NCBI RefSeq assembly: GCF_000419525.1
Contig: NZ_ATTE01000001.1
Coordinates: 2,402,655-2,466,654, forward strand
DNA: 64,000 bases
Reading direction: 5' to 3'
Origin: Leucothrix mucor DSM 2157
Lineage (GTDB): Bacteria; Pseudomonadota; Gammaproteobacteria; Thiotrichales; Thiotrichaceae
Shown here: positions 28,901 through 40,501 of the stretch, one piece after another
Layout of the letters: the number at the start of each line of letters is the position of its first letter
How positions within the stretch are numbered: the stretch's first letter is position 1
Translations under genes and position numbers: made by a program
Notes under the pieces: generated by a model
What the model saw: only the letters and a program-made list of their open reading frames with translations
Databases searched by the model: none
Told to the model about the DNA's origin: nothing

Positions 28901-29737
28901 TTAAGCAGTGGCTTTTAAACTAGCGGTTAGCGCATTGAGGACAGCCGCCGTTTCCGGCCTTTTATGACGCCATATCCAGAATGACTCAGCGGCTTGCTCA
29001 ACCAGCATCCCTAAGCCATTACTAATGGATGAGACCTGATTATCCGTACACCAGCGCTCGAAAATAGTTGGTTCCGCAGCATACATCATGTCATAAGCAT
29101 GACAACCTGACGCAACGATAGAAGCCGGCAATGGCGGTAATTCACCACCCAAGCTGGATGAAGAGCCATTGATAATTACATCAAATGCACCTTTTTCGGG
29201 AAGGTCAGCGTAACTACCTGCAGATACATTGCCAAACTCGGCAAACAAGCCAGCCAAATTCTCAGCTCGCTCTACCGTGCGGTTAACAATGTAAATTTCA
29301 GTGGGTGATTGCTCAAGCAGCGGCTGTAAAACACCTCGCACCGCACCACCGGCACCCATGATCAAAATGCGTCGGCCTTCCAACGTCACCGACTGGTTTT
29401 GAATCAAATCCCGAACCAAGCCAACACCGTCGGTATTATCACCTCGCACCCGACCATCTTCCAGAAAGCTTAAGGTATTCACTGCACCTGCTTTACGGGC
29501 ATGATCAGAGAGCTCATCAGCTGCTGCCCAAGCTTCCTGCTTAAATGGCACCGTAACATTAAGGCCCTTGCCACCTTTAGCCGAAAAGTCTCGAATCGCG
29601 GCCGCGAAAGCATCGGTATCCGCCGTCAATAAGCTGTATTCAAGGCTCTCACCCAACTGTTCAGCGAAGCTTGAATGAATCCAAGGCGACTTACTGTGAG
29701 CAATCGGATTACCAATGACTGCATACTGATCACTCAT
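28901..29737 (-). CDS. aroE: Shikimate dehydrogenase
   Basis: 278 residues. AroE reduces 3-dehydroshikimate with NADPH in aromatic amino acid synthesis. The substrate site is HSKSPWIH (15-17 is the SKS) and NVTVPFKQEAW with catalytic K66. The NADP-binding loop is IMGAGGAVRGVLQPL followed by NRTVERAE, the NRT pattern selecting NADPH. The C-terminal region has GLGMLVEQAAESFWIW. It follows hemB on the same strand with three bases between. Confidence 0.96.
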   Translation of the reverse strand: MSDQYAVIGNPIAHSKSPWIHSSFAEQLGESLEYSLLTADTDAFAAAIRDFSAKGGKGLNVTVPFKQEAWAAADELSDHARKAGAVNTLSFLEDGRVRGDNTDGVGLVRDLIQNQSVTLEGRRILIMGAGGAVRGVLQPLLEQSPTEIYIVNRTVERAENLAGLFAEFGNVSAGSYADLPEKGAFDVIINGSSSSLGGELPPLPASIVASGCHAYDMMYAAEPTIFERWCTDNQVSSISNGLGMLVEQAAESFWIWRHKRPETAAVLNALTASLKATA

Positions 29738-29740
29738 TTG

Positions 29741-31962
<2,222 letters not shown>

Positions 31963-31967
31963 TGTTA

Positions 31968-33146
31968 TCATCCTGTTGTTGGTAGGCTATTTTTTAGATT
32001 AGCTCGCAGCTTTTGCTTGCCTGCTGAGTTTATTTTTTTAAATGCCTTGTAGAAATTAAACGCGCTAAGACGATACTGGCTTGGTGTCCATACTAGCCGG
32101 TACATCGGTGTTGCCTTAGCGGCATATTGTTGTTTTTTATATGATTGCTCATTGTCATCAAACATAAAGTCGAAGCAGTTACCCTGCTCCATCGCCAAAC
32201 CGATCTCATTGCAGACCTGGTAAAACAGCGGCATATAACGATTAGCGTTCTCACGATAAAATGCACTTTGGTAGTAGTGCACCTGATGCTTATCGGTAAA
32301 TGCGTAATAACTACTAAGCGGCTTATCATTTAGCGTTAACACTTTGATATAGGCTTTGCCTTGCGGAATTAATCGCGCCAGAATGCGCTGATGAAATGCC
32401 ATAAAGCGAGTCGATTCAAAAATCAGAAAATCGGCTCGATTCTCCCAACGATCACGATGCATCGCGCGCAACTCTTCTAAGGACTCCTTCACATTACCCG
32501 CATTGGAAACCACCACATTGACGTTTCCATCCCGATCAAAGAGACGATTCTTTTTACGGTAATCCTTCTGCCAGCGATTCGGAATTGTCTCAAGATACTC
32601 AGACTGAGTGGCAACCTGTGGCACCTGATAACGGTAACCGTAGGGATAAACTTGGCTTTTAATGCCCTGCTCTGATCGCTTAAAGCATCGGAAAATTAAA
32701 GAGTTTTCTTGTAAGAAGTCGAATTCTGCAAAATCCCAACGGCGCTGATAACGATTAACCGTCGCTTCAACACTTTTAACAACCGCATCCTCATAGCCTG
32801 GCCTTACCAGCAAATCGACAAAGGGCGTAGCAATACTGTCTTCAATGTGTTCGCCAGAAGCCAGAAACCGTAAGGTCCGGCCTTGAATATAGGCATGTGG
32901 ATACTTGCGCTCAACCTGAAACGGCGCGATACCAACCAGCAAGTTATTATCGTAATAACTGAGAATGAATAGATCCCGACGATCTGTATCCGAAAACGTC
33001 TCCCACCAGGTGTACATCCAATCCCAACTGGAAAAAATCGTCGAGCGCTCAGCAACTTCATACAGTGCATTCCATTCACTCTGCAACGCTGCAAAGGCAA
33101 AGGTACAGCTAATTAGGTTGAGCTGGAGTGATTGATTTGAGTTCAT
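31968..33146 (-). CDS. GNAT-family (BioF2/CelD-like) acyltransferase
   Basis: 392 residues from the ATG at 33146, which overlaps the upstream stop by ATGA. The region resembles the acetyltransferase_6/CelD group found in polysaccharide loci: FSSWDWMYTWWETF near the N-terminus, KDYRKKNRLFDRDG in the middle, and HYYQSAFYRENANRYMPLFY near the end. These enzymes may transfer acyl or aminoacyl groups to a glycan or peptidoglycan precursor. It is tightly linked to the GT4 gene downstream and the propeller gene upstream. Confidence 0.78.
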   Translation of the reverse strand: MNSNQSLQLNLISCTFAFAALQSEWNALYEVAERSTIFSSWDWMYTWWETFSDTDRRDLFILSYYDNNLLVGIAPFQVERKYPHAYIQGRTLRFLASGEHIEDSIATPFVDLLVRPGYEDAVVKSVEATVNRYQRRWDFAEFDFLQENSLIFRCFKRSEQGIKSQVYPYGYRYQVPQVATQSEYLETIPNRWQKDYRKKNRLFDRDGNVNVVVSNAGNVKESLEELRAMHRDRWENRADFLIFESTRFMAFHQRILARLIPQGKAYIKVLTLNDKPLSSYYAFTDKHQVHYYQSAFYRENANRYMPLFYQVCNEIGLAMEQGNCFDFMFDDNEQSYKKQQYAAKATPMYRLVWTPSQYRLSAFNFYKAFKKINSAGKQKLRANLKNSLPTTG

Positions 33147-34798
33147 TTTTGACGATACCGCGAGTGCTTCCGCAAAGCATCTGCTACTGCAATCTGTGGG
33201 TTGAAATTCAAAGTATGGAGTGCAATTAAATCTTGGTCCCAATCAGGTCGGCAAACCTGCTCTGTCACTTCTTGGTAAGTATCAGGGTCAAGCTGGCAAA
33301 TCCGATTGATATTTAGACCTGCGCCATAGCTGCCAGCACAGTCCTGAGAAGGTCGGTAAACCTGATCATTCCAGTTGAAAAATTGACCTGCAGGTCGAGC
33401 CTTCGAGGCATCACTGATCACTGGGTTCTGCGTATGTGCCTGCCAAGACTGGCTTAGTGGTGAGTCGGCATAGAACAAGTGCAATTCTTCGCAACCAGAA
33501 AGGCCCACTTCGATTGCCACCGTCACAAATAACCACCAACTCCCTTCATATTCCAGCAACGTAGAGTCATAAGCCGCTAAATCACTAATCAGTGTATGAG
33601 CAAACTCCCACTGATAAGGAAATGAGGTGCAGCGATAAAGATCAATCGTGCCATTATCGCCAGACTCCGGAATCATATAAAACGCAGATTCGTACTCGAA
33701 AACGTTCGGATAAGACAGGTGATAGTCTTTCTTTAAGATGGTGGCTGGAGCGCTATGAGTTCCATCCTCAAATACTTCCATACACGACAAGTGCCCACGC
33801 TCTGTGGCAAATGGTAACTCCTCAAAAAAGACAAAATGCTGCCCTTCCCGACTCACGACAAAAGGGTCTGCCCAAAAGCAATCAGCAGACGGGACTAATT
33901 CCTGGTACTCACCAAAAGCCAGCGGCAAACTCTGCCCTGACTTATCTGAATGATTAAATCGAATCAGTATTCGCCACTGCTCTTGGGTTAAAAATTTCTG
34001 CTGTAGTTTGGCAAGCAAATGAGAGCCGAATTGGTAGTAAGCACTTACTTGATCCATGGCCGGCACAGGAGACTTAGCTGAAGAAACTGACAGTGAGTTA
34101 TAATCTGATGCTGAACTAAGTTCGTTTTCTAAGCTTGATTTGGAGCTCGCTTCTAGCAAAGAAGCTGATAAGGCTGCTGAATCATTATTCTGAAGTGTTT
34201 TATTAAGCGCCCGTGCCCACAGGTGATTCATCAACACCCAATAATAATTAAGGTTTCGGGCATATGAACCACTATCCAGACTAGGAAGCGCCTCGCTTAA
34301 AACAAACTGCTGATCAGGGTTTGCTATCAGTGAAACCGCTAAACGAGTCTGTACAGCGTTTTTGCTGTATTCACTCAACCCCAAGCACCAAGAAGAGAGG
34401 GAGTCCGAATCGGAAAAACTTGCCCGCAACACGCCTAGCTTGGCTAGAGGTATCAACTTCTGAGCAATATCAAACTCAGTGAAATCAATAACTACATCGC
34501 AATCTGCCAACTCAAACTCGGCTAATTGAGATTCTGAAACGGTAACAACCTCACCAAAAACACTAAGCTCAGCAGACTCAAATGCAGGCATTGGTGAACG
34601 AAATACTAAAGCATCCAAACGATGCAAAGATTTTATCGCCAATGGCACATGAGCCGCTGACTTCCCTAGACTAATCACTTGAGAAATTCTGATTAACTGC
34701 TGATCTAGCAGCAACTGAACCACATTTAACTGCCAACGCCACAGTACGCTGGAGCGTGCAATTATGCTGACAGATAAGCCGTGAGGATGATGGTTCAT
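33143..34798 (-). CDS. Two-domain formyltransferase-like / GH43-like propeller protein
   Basis: 551 residues. The C-terminal half (about 280-540) has repeated beta-propeller motifs, such as SADCFWADPFVVSREG, YHLSYPNVFEYESAFYMIP and STLLEYEGSWWLFVT. These resemble the bacterial proteins related to glucosamine inositolphosphorylceramide transferase. The N-terminal half looks like the formyltransferase-type domain that accompanies this propeller, but degenerate, with few invariant residues. A serine-rich insert lies between about 215 and 245. It likely acts on surface glycan or lipid with the two downstream genes. Reaction unknown. Confidence 0.62.
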   Translation of the reverse strand: MNHHPHGLSVSIIARSSVLWRWQLNVVQLLLDQQLIRISQVISLGKSAAHVPLAIKSLHRLDALVFRSPMPAFESAELSVFGEVVTVSESQLAEFELADCDVVIDFTEFDIAQKLIPLAKLGVLRASFSDSDSLSSWCLGLSEYSKNAVQTRLAVSLIANPDQQFVLSEALPSLDSGSYARNLNYYWVLMNHLWARALNKTLQNNDSAALSASLLEASSKSSLENELSSASDYNSLSVSSAKSPVPAMDQVSAYYQFGSHLLAKLQQKFLTQEQWRILIRFNHSDKSGQSLPLAFGEYQELVPSADCFWADPFVVSREGQHFVFFEELPFATERGHLSCMEVFEDGTHSAPATILKKDYHLSYPNVFEYESAFYMIPESGDNGTIDLYRCTSFPYQWEFAHTLISDLAAYDSTLLEYEGSWWLFVTVAIEVGLSGCEELHLFYADSPLSQSWQAHTQNPVISDASKARPAGQFFNWNDQVYRPSQDCAGSYGAGLNINRICQLDPDTYQEVTEQVCRPDWDQDLIALHTLNFNPQIAVADALRKHSRYRQK

Positions 34799-34880
34799 AG
34801 AGTGAAGCTTGCCTTGGCTGTCTGGCCCGGAAAGTTTTGATTATTTTTTCTTATGATGCGATCGAATTACATTGTACGAT

Positions 34881-36524
34881 CTACGCCCAACCCTGAGTAG
34901 GATTTTCCTGACAGAAGGAGCTTCCCGGCAGTACGAGCAGTCGGTTTTGGTGCTTCTGCTGGGCGAACGGTAGCACTACTGAAACGTCTCTTCGCTTCAA
35001 TTGCTGAATAAATCTCGATAGGAAAAGATTGCCTTGTGGCTTCTGTTTTAAGCTTTCCAGCCACTGTCTATCGAAGATCAAGCGCTCCGGCTGTATTTTT
35101 CTATATAAAAATAGCGGCGTCGTATCCACCGAGAAATTATTCAGCGCAATCGAACAGCCCGAGCTTCTTAGTAGACTAATCACTTTTTGAGTCTGAGGAA
35201 TCCAGCTCATCGGTATGTTGGCATCCACCATCAATGTTAACTGGCGAGCTTTATCACCCAAATTACTTAGCAATTTAAACAGCCAAATAATCGCATCCGC
35301 ATTAGCGATCACATGCTTATTTAACTCCACCAGATACATCGTTGTGCTGCTGGCAGTGTGCGTGACTTCAGAGAATAACAAGCGGTATTTCAGTTGCTCC
35401 CAAAAGCCAGTGTAATCCAGCCCTGAACTGTCTTTAACCGGCAATCGGCTGAGCAGCATATTGACCTTTTTAAACTGATCCGGCGGCACATCAAGATCCA
35501 CCCACGTCATATTCAACGGAATACGCCCTGGCGCATGCAGCTCTCTCATGCGTAAGCCAACTTGCTCATCCTGCTCAAGTTCATCCAATAAAATATCAGT
35601 ACTCTGCTTCTGATTGAGCGATGACTTGCTTTGCGACTCGGACAAACCCAACACATCATCGAATGGGTTAACCTCGACCACATCCCCTTGGTCTAATGGT
35701 AAATCCCAGATATTTAAAGGTTTGGCAACCGGAATCACCTCATCCTTATCACTGTTTTTGGTAATTTGATCAACCCAGATCTGATAGCAACGCTGCCCTT
35801 TTAAGACAACCGGTGATATATGAACTCTGGCATTAAACGGAGCGCCAGAAGTACGTCGCATGGTGAGCGCTAAGCTGGTGGAAATTCCCGGCGTTCTTTT
35901 GATTCCCACCAAGTATTTAGCAAAAAGAGCATGCTCATCTTTGGAAATTAATCGCAGTAATGAAAACCGTTGCATCTCCTCCATTGAGCTGGCGGCAAAG
36001 AGCACTAAAAAGGGAATATTGGCGTGCAAGATACGACCATTCGCAATATAGGCAATCGCTCTGGAGCTGCTATCAACTAAACGGTGAGCCCGCGTTTCTG
36101 AGAGCAATAGCAAGGATTTGCAATGCCTGAACTCTTTTTTCAACACGGTATATTGCAGCACAAACTGAAGTGCTAGCAGAAATTCTTTACGCGCGGGATC
36201 ATACACAACCTTGCAGGCTTGCAAGAGATGACTAAATGAGGGAGGTGCAAGACTAGCATTCGGATGAATCAACTCTACCAAAATGCAGTCACGGTTGTTT
36301 TTACTTAATAAACGAGCCAGCTGCTCACGGTTGCTAATCGTTTTCTGCAGTATAAAGACGACATCGACCGGCCCAGACACTAACCGCTGCTTGAGTTGCT
36401 GCGGTTGCAGTGAGACTGTATTGAGATTTAAGCCAATACTAAAGCTACGCAGCGTCTGAGACAGGGCTGCGTGCTGTGTCGGTGGACATCCCAGAATCAG
36501 GCTATGTAAGGTCGGTTTTTGCAT
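34881..36524 (-). CDS. FimX-like protein: degenerate receiver, PAS and EAL domains
   Basis: 547 residues. The N-terminus resembles a receiver domain lacking a clear phospho-acceptor (HSLILGCPPTQHAALSQTL, then VDVVFILQK). A PAS-like region follows at about 150-260 (RAIAYIANGRILHANIPF), and an EAL-like domain at about 330-540. In the last, the usual catalytic glutamate and metal ligands are not seen; the relic motif is GCSIALNNFSVDTTPLFLYR and RLIFDRQWL. Architecture and degeneracy recall FimX, a c-di-GMP receptor controlling type IV pili. The neighbour upstream is PilZ-like, as expected for such signalling. Binding ability cannot be judged. Confidence 0.6.
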   Translation of the reverse strand: MQKPTLHSLILGCPPTQHAALSQTLRSFSIGLNLNTVSLQPQQLKQRLVSGPVDVVFILQKTISNREQLARLLSKNNRDCILVELIHPNASLAPPSFSHLLQACKVVYDPARKEFLLALQFVLQYTVLKKEFRHCKSLLLLSETRAHRLVDSSSRAIAYIANGRILHANIPFLVLFAASSMEEMQRFSLLRLISKDEHALFAKYLVGIKRTPGISTSLALTMRRTSGAPFNARVHISPVVLKGQRCYQIWVDQITKNSDKDEVIPVAKPLNIWDLPLDQGDVVEVNPFDDVLGLSESQSKSSLNQKQSTDILLDELEQDEQVGLRMRELHAPGRIPLNMTWVDLDVPPDQFKKVNMLLSRLPVKDSSGLDYTGFWEQLKYRLLFSEVTHTASSTTMYLVELNKHVIANADAIIWLFKLLSNLGDKARQLTLMVDANIPMSWIPQTQKVISLLRSSGCSIALNNFSVDTTPLFLYRKIQPERLIFDRQWLESLKQKPQGNLFLSRFIQQLKRRDVSVVLPFAQQKHQNRLLVLPGSSFCQENPTQGWA

Positions 36525-36604
36525 AAGCCGAAGCTAGCTGCAAAACCCAAAAACTGCATTATCCAGTCTGACTATCGAACCAAGTTATTAGACCAGCTGC
36601 AAAA

Positions 36605-38287
36605 TCAGATAAGATCCCAGACCTCACTAAAGTCATTCTCAGTCTCGACGGGCTCTTCCTTTTCCATACCGACATAGTCACAATAAGCAAAGCTACCCGT
36701 GCACTCATCAATGGCGATAATCTGGATTTGCTCTTCGCGTCCGCCCAATACAATATTTAAGATATCTTCCAGTATAAACATATGCCCTGGCAGAATAAGT
36801 CTTGGCTTTTCATGAACGCCCTCAATCTTTGGCAAAAACAAACCATTGATAGGCAAACGCTGTGGCGCTTCACGGTTTTTGATCGCAGTGACCACAAGCC
36901 CCATGGCTTTAGGCGATAATAATTCCGCACCAAAACACAAGCCTTTATCCCGATAAAAGTCCATCCAACGAATAACGCCGATTTGCCAATTATCCGTTTC
37001 ATCTGAAGGGTCACGAATGGCAACTACTTCACCAACTCGCGCCGCCGATGGCTCAATCACTTTCTGGCGTAAGCCGTAGCCTTTAGCACTGCTATTATCG
37101 ATATGCCAAGGTTGTACCTCAACACTGCTATCTTCTAAAGAGGCTGCCACATCAAGCTCGACCCAAGGGCTAGAAACCGGATCACCCTGCGCCATTCGTT
37201 CGTAGAGGTTATCCTCAACAACCGCAGCGTCATCTTCCTCCAAATCAAAGGTACTTTCACGCACCACTGAGAACACATCACTCAGGCGCATAACCACACC
37301 CGCCACTTCATCGCGAGGGAAACGCTTGTTCTTGCGATTACTGGAGGTTGTCAGCTTCGTCAGCAGTCGCTTAGCCAAACCGCGATTTAGCATTGGTTGA
37401 TCCTGATGCAGGCCGAAATTAGAGTCTGTGGTTAAATCAATAAAATCTCGCAAGATTTTCTCAACTTTAGACACATCAAAAATACGACTTGTCGCCGAAT
37501 TAAGCACTTCACTGACCGGCATCAACGCCGCAGACTCGTCACTATTTAACAAAGCGATATGCGCGTATTCACCCTGAATATGATCCGCATCAGGCAAAAT
37601 CGAAACGCTATTTACCACGCTGGCAAAAAACTTTTCCAAACGTTCCACCTCGCCCTGTCGAAGGCTATTAGGAACACCCAAGGCTACTAAGTTGAACAAT
37701 TTGTAATAGGCTTCAATACTGAGTAGCTCACCTTGGCCATCCTGCATTTTAGGAATGGGTTTACTCTCGATTTTGTTTTCACAAGCGAGCAAGTACAAAT
37801 GATGCACGTCATGCCAAATATTGCGTTTCACTTTGATATAGACGCTATTGCTGTTCATCAGCGAGCGCCCCATATAACGAATCGCCCGACCAATTGCGAT
37901 AATCAGGCGCTTCTGGCTAATACTGCCACGCGTCAACATATCCAGCGCCGCCAGCTGATAAGAGCCTGCCAACTCCAGTTGTAGCGCTTGTTTTAAATCA
38001 AAGACTTTTTGACTGCGCTCCGGCAACGGGAACGACCGAGTTGAGAAATGGCGGTCCAAATTCTCTAGTGCAATATTCACATAAGGAAGTAACACTTCGG
38101 TGATATCGATGCGTAACACCGGCGTGATGGGGTGCTGATTAATCGCCACCAAACTCTGGTACAGCAAACGAGTGACTTCACCCATATTTGTTAGCGGTAG
38201 TGCTGCTACCCAATTATTGGCCTGTGAAACGGTGGTCAATAATGCCGCTTCTACTTTTTTCTTTTCTGGGGTTGAAAGCTGGCTCAT
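36605..38287 (-). CDS. PilZ-like domain protein
   Basis: 560 residues. The N-terminal two-thirds is helical and of unknown family. Residues about 380-500 show a PilZ-like barrel: HIDNSSAKGYGLRQ, then RVGEVVAIRDPS and WQIGVIRWMDFYRDKGLCFGAELL. The usual RxxxR motif before the D/NxSxxG motif is not obvious, so c-di-GMP binding is uncertain. Similar long proteins with a C-terminal PilZ-like segment occur in Pseudomonas relatives without defined function. It lies 80 bases from the FimX-like gene on the same strand and starts the pair. Confidence 0.6.
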   Translation of the reverse strand: MSQLSTPEKKKVEAALLTTVSQANNWVAALPLTNMGEVTRLLYQSLVAINQHPITPVLRIDITEVLLPYVNIALENLDRHFSTRSFPLPERSQKVFDLKQALQLELAGSYQLAALDMLTRGSISQKRLIIAIGRAIRYMGRSLMNSNSVYIKVKRNIWHDVHHLYLLACENKIESKPIPKMQDGQGELLSIEAYYKLFNLVALGVPNSLRQGEVERLEKFFASVVNSVSILPDADHIQGEYAHIALLNSDESAALMPVSEVLNSATSRIFDVSKVEKILRDFIDLTTDSNFGLHQDQPMLNRGLAKRLLTKLTTSSNRKNKRFPRDEVAGVVMRLSDVFSVVRESTFDLEEDDAAVVEDNLYERMAQGDPVSSPWVELDVAASLEDSSVEVQPWHIDNSSAKGYGLRQKVIEPSAARVGEVVAIRDPSDETDNWQIGVIRWMDFYRDKGLCFGAELLSPKAMGLVVTAIKNREAPQRLPINGLFLPKIEGVHEKPRLILPGHMFILEDILNIVLGGREEQIQIIAIDECTGSFAYCDYVGMEKEEPVETENDFSEVWDLI

Positions 38288-38470
38288 TGGCCACCTCCGC
38301 TAAATTTTTATTATTCGTTATCCCAAACTATACCACCGTTGTGCGATTTAAGAACAACCGTCCGACGGAAACCCCACTCAACTATATCCCTCTCCCCTCG
38401 TTGAAAAGCTTATGTTCCAAGGCAATTCCGGTTATTATACGGCGATTCATTTTTATCAGGAGTAGCCTCA

Positions 38471-39040
38471 ATGGCCAGTTACAATACCAGCGAATTCAAA
38501 AGTGGTCTGAAGTTCATGATGGACGGAGATCCATACAATATTGTCGAAAATGAATTCGTAAAACCCGGTAAAGGACAAGCCTTCAGCCGTGTGAAAATCC
38601 GTAATCTGAAAACAGGCCGCGTTCTGGATAAGACCTTTAAATCGGGTGATAAAGTTGAAGCGGCTGATGTAGTCGAAGTGGATGCAGAATACTTATATAC
38701 CGATGGTGAATACTGGCACTTTATGGAGCCAACTTCATTTGAGCAATATCAAGCGTCAGAAACCGCCGTTGCCGATGTTAAAAACTGGCTGAAAGAACAA
38801 GAAAAATACATCATCACTTTATGGAATGGTGAGCCGCTGGTTATTACGCCACCAAATTTTGTAGAGCTTAAAATCACAGAATGTGATCCAGGCATCCAAG
38901 GCAATACAGCACAAGGCGCAACCAAACCTGCCACCGTTGATACTGGCGCAACCATCAAAGTACCCTTATTTGTTGAACTGGGCGAAGTGGTCAAAATCGA
39001 CACTCGTACTGGTGAATACCTGTCTCGCGTCAGAGACTAA
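38471..39040 (+). CDS. efp: Elongation factor P
   Basis: 189 residues with the three OB-type beta domains of EF-P. The modified lysine is K34 in VKPGKGQAF, the residue that EpmA beta-lysylates in E. coli. EF-P relieves ribosome stalling at polyproline stretches; the Pro-rich linker of the glycosidase-like protein at 24.5 kb is one possible client. It is preceded by an AGGAG ribosome site and ends eight bases before epmA, so the factor and its modifying enzyme form one unit. Confidence 0.97.
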   Translation: MASYNTSEFKSGLKFMMDGDPYNIVENEFVKPGKGQAFSRVKIRNLKTGRVLDKTFKSGDKVEAADVVEVDAEYLYTDGEYWHFMEPTSFEQYQASETAVADVKNWLKEQEKYIITLWNGEPLVITPPNFVELKITECDPGIQGNTAQGATKPATVDTGATIKVPLFVELGEVVKIDTRTGEYLSRVRD

Positions 39041-39048
39041 CTAGCAAC

Positions 39049-40005
39049 ATGCGATGGCAACCTGATGGGGATCAACAAAGCCGCTTAGCACGAGCGGCTT
39101 TGTTGCGGGCTACCCGTGAGTTTTTTTATGCGCGTCAGGTTTTGGAAGTTGAAACACCGGCGCTATCGCAGGCTGCCAATACTGACCCATACATAGATTC
39201 ATTCAGCACGCAGGGCTCAGAGCAACGCTATCTGCACACCTCGCCAGAATACCCAATGAAGCGCTTATTGGCCGCTGGCAGTGGTGATATCTATCAGATC
39301 TGTAAAGTCTGGCGACATGAGCCCATGTCACGGCAGCATAACGCCGAATTCAGTATGCTGGAGTATTACCGCTTAGGATTTGATCTGAAGCAACTCATGC
39401 AAGAAGTAGAATCTTTATTGCTGAGCTTGGTGCCGGCTTTGTTAAAAGACAGTAACTATCAAACTTATGCATCGCTATTTCTTGATAAGTTGGGATTTAA
39501 CCCCCATACCATACCGGATGACGATTTACAGCGTTATGTGAGCGAACAGGTTCCCTCTTTTGATGGCCGCCTTTCACGGCAAGGGGCTTTGGATTTGCTG
39601 CTCACGCATTGCATCGAAGGGGATTTTCCGCAAGACCGATTAACCTTTGTATCCGACTACCCTGCGACTCAAAGTGCGCTGGCTCAAACTGGCCCGCTGA
39701 CTGAGCAACCAGAGATCATGGTTGCCAAGCGTTTTGAAGTTTATGTCGGCACCTTGGAACTTGGTAACGGTTATCAGGAACTAACCTCCGCCGATGCGAA
39801 TCGCACCGTGCTTGAGCAGGAACTGGCAAGCCGTGAAGCCTTAGGATTAGATAAGGTGCCAATCGATCAGCGTTTCTTAGCCGCAATGGCCTCCGGGTTA
39901 CCAGAGTGTGCTGGAGTCGCCATTGGCTTAGATCGCGTATTAATGCTCGCGACCGGTGCAACGGAATTGCGCCAGATACTGAATTTTAGTTGGGATAATG
40001 CGTGA
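39049..40005 (+). CDS. epmA: EF-P beta-lysylation enzyme (GenX/PoxA)
   Basis: 318 residues of a class II lysyl-tRNA synthetase-like enzyme without an anticodon-binding domain. Class II motifs are visible in VLEVETPALSQAANTDPYIDSF, QICKVWRHEPMSRQHNAEFSMLEYYR and AGVAIGLDRVLM. It attaches (R)-beta-lysine to K34 of EF-P. The beta-lysine is normally made by EpmB (lysine 2,3-aminomutase), which is not in this window. Adjacent to efp. Confidence 0.95.
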   Translation: MRWQPDGDQQSRLARAALLRATREFFYARQVLEVETPALSQAANTDPYIDSFSTQGSEQRYLHTSPEYPMKRLLAAGSGDIYQICKVWRHEPMSRQHNAEFSMLEYYRLGFDLKQLMQEVESLLLSLVPALLKDSNYQTYASLFLDKLGFNPHTIPDDDLQRYVSEQVPSFDGRLSRQGALDLLLTHCIEGDFPQDRLTFVSDYPATQSALAQTGPLTEQPEIMVAKRFEVYVGTLELGNGYQELTSADANRTVLEQELASREALGLDKVPIDQRFLAAMASGLPECAGVAIGLDRVLMLATGATELRQILNFSWDNA

Positions 40006-40047
40006 ATATTACACGCATAAATATGGCATACTATGCCGCAAATTAAG

Positions 40048-40067
40048 TTGCCCGTGGTAACGGGTAA
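40048..40067 (+). promoter_or_regulatory. Hairpin in the yajC leader
   Basis: TTGCCCGT, tetraloop GGTA and ACGGGTAA can pair over eight base pairs (one G-U) 38 bases upstream of the yajC start. No T-run follows, so it is likely a leader structure rather than a terminator. Confidence 0.4.
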
Positions 40068-40105
40068 TCAAACGAATACATTAATTTTATATTTTGGAGA
40101 ATAAC

Positions 40106-40435
40106 ATGAGCTTTTTCATTTCAGACGCAATGGCAGAAGGTGCAGCAGCACCACAAGGCGGCGGTTTACAGTTGATCATTATGATGGCGATCTTCTTCGG
40201 TATCATGTACTTCATGATCATCCGCCCACAGCAGAAGCGCGCTAAAGAGCACAGAGAGCTAATCAGCTCTATCAGCAAAGGCGATGAAATCGTTGCTGGT
40301 GGCGGAATCTTAGGCAAAGTCGTTAACTTGGGTGATAACTTCATCGAGATGAGCGTTGCTGAAGGTTCAACCATCAAAGTACAACGTCAGGCGGTATCAG
40401 CGGTTATGCCAAAAGGCACCATGAAAAGCCTGTAA
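40106..40435 (+). CDS. yajC: Sec translocon accessory subunit YajC
   Basis: 109 residues from the ATG at 40106, with GGAGA just upstream; a TTG twelve bases earlier is in frame but has no ribosome site. A short N-terminal segment precedes one membrane helix at about 20-42 (LIIMMAIFFGIMYFMIIRPQQKR). The cytoplasmic domain has GDEIVAGGGILGKV. YajC binds SecDF and the SecYEG channel. It is followed by a hairpin and secD. Confidence 0.95.
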   Translation: MSFFISDAMAEGAAAPQGGGLQLIIMMAIFFGIMYFMIIRPQQKRAKEHRELISSISKGDEIVAGGGILGKVVNLGDNFIEMSVAEGSTIKVQRQAVSAVMPKGTMKSL

Positions 40436-40456
40436 TTCTCATCCATCGATCGAAAA

Positions 40457-40479
40457 AAGCCCTGCTTAGTTCAGGGCTT
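40457..40479. terminator. Hairpin between yajC and secD
   Basis: AAGCCCTG, a 7-base loop and CAGGGCTT form a perfect 8-bp stem. On the plus strand only ATTGCATAA follows, so termination would be weak and perhaps serves to lower secD relative to yajC. On the minus strand a T6 run follows, but nothing is transcribed toward it here. Confidence 0.4.
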
Positions 40480-40501
40480 ATTGCATAACCGGATTATAAC
40501 A

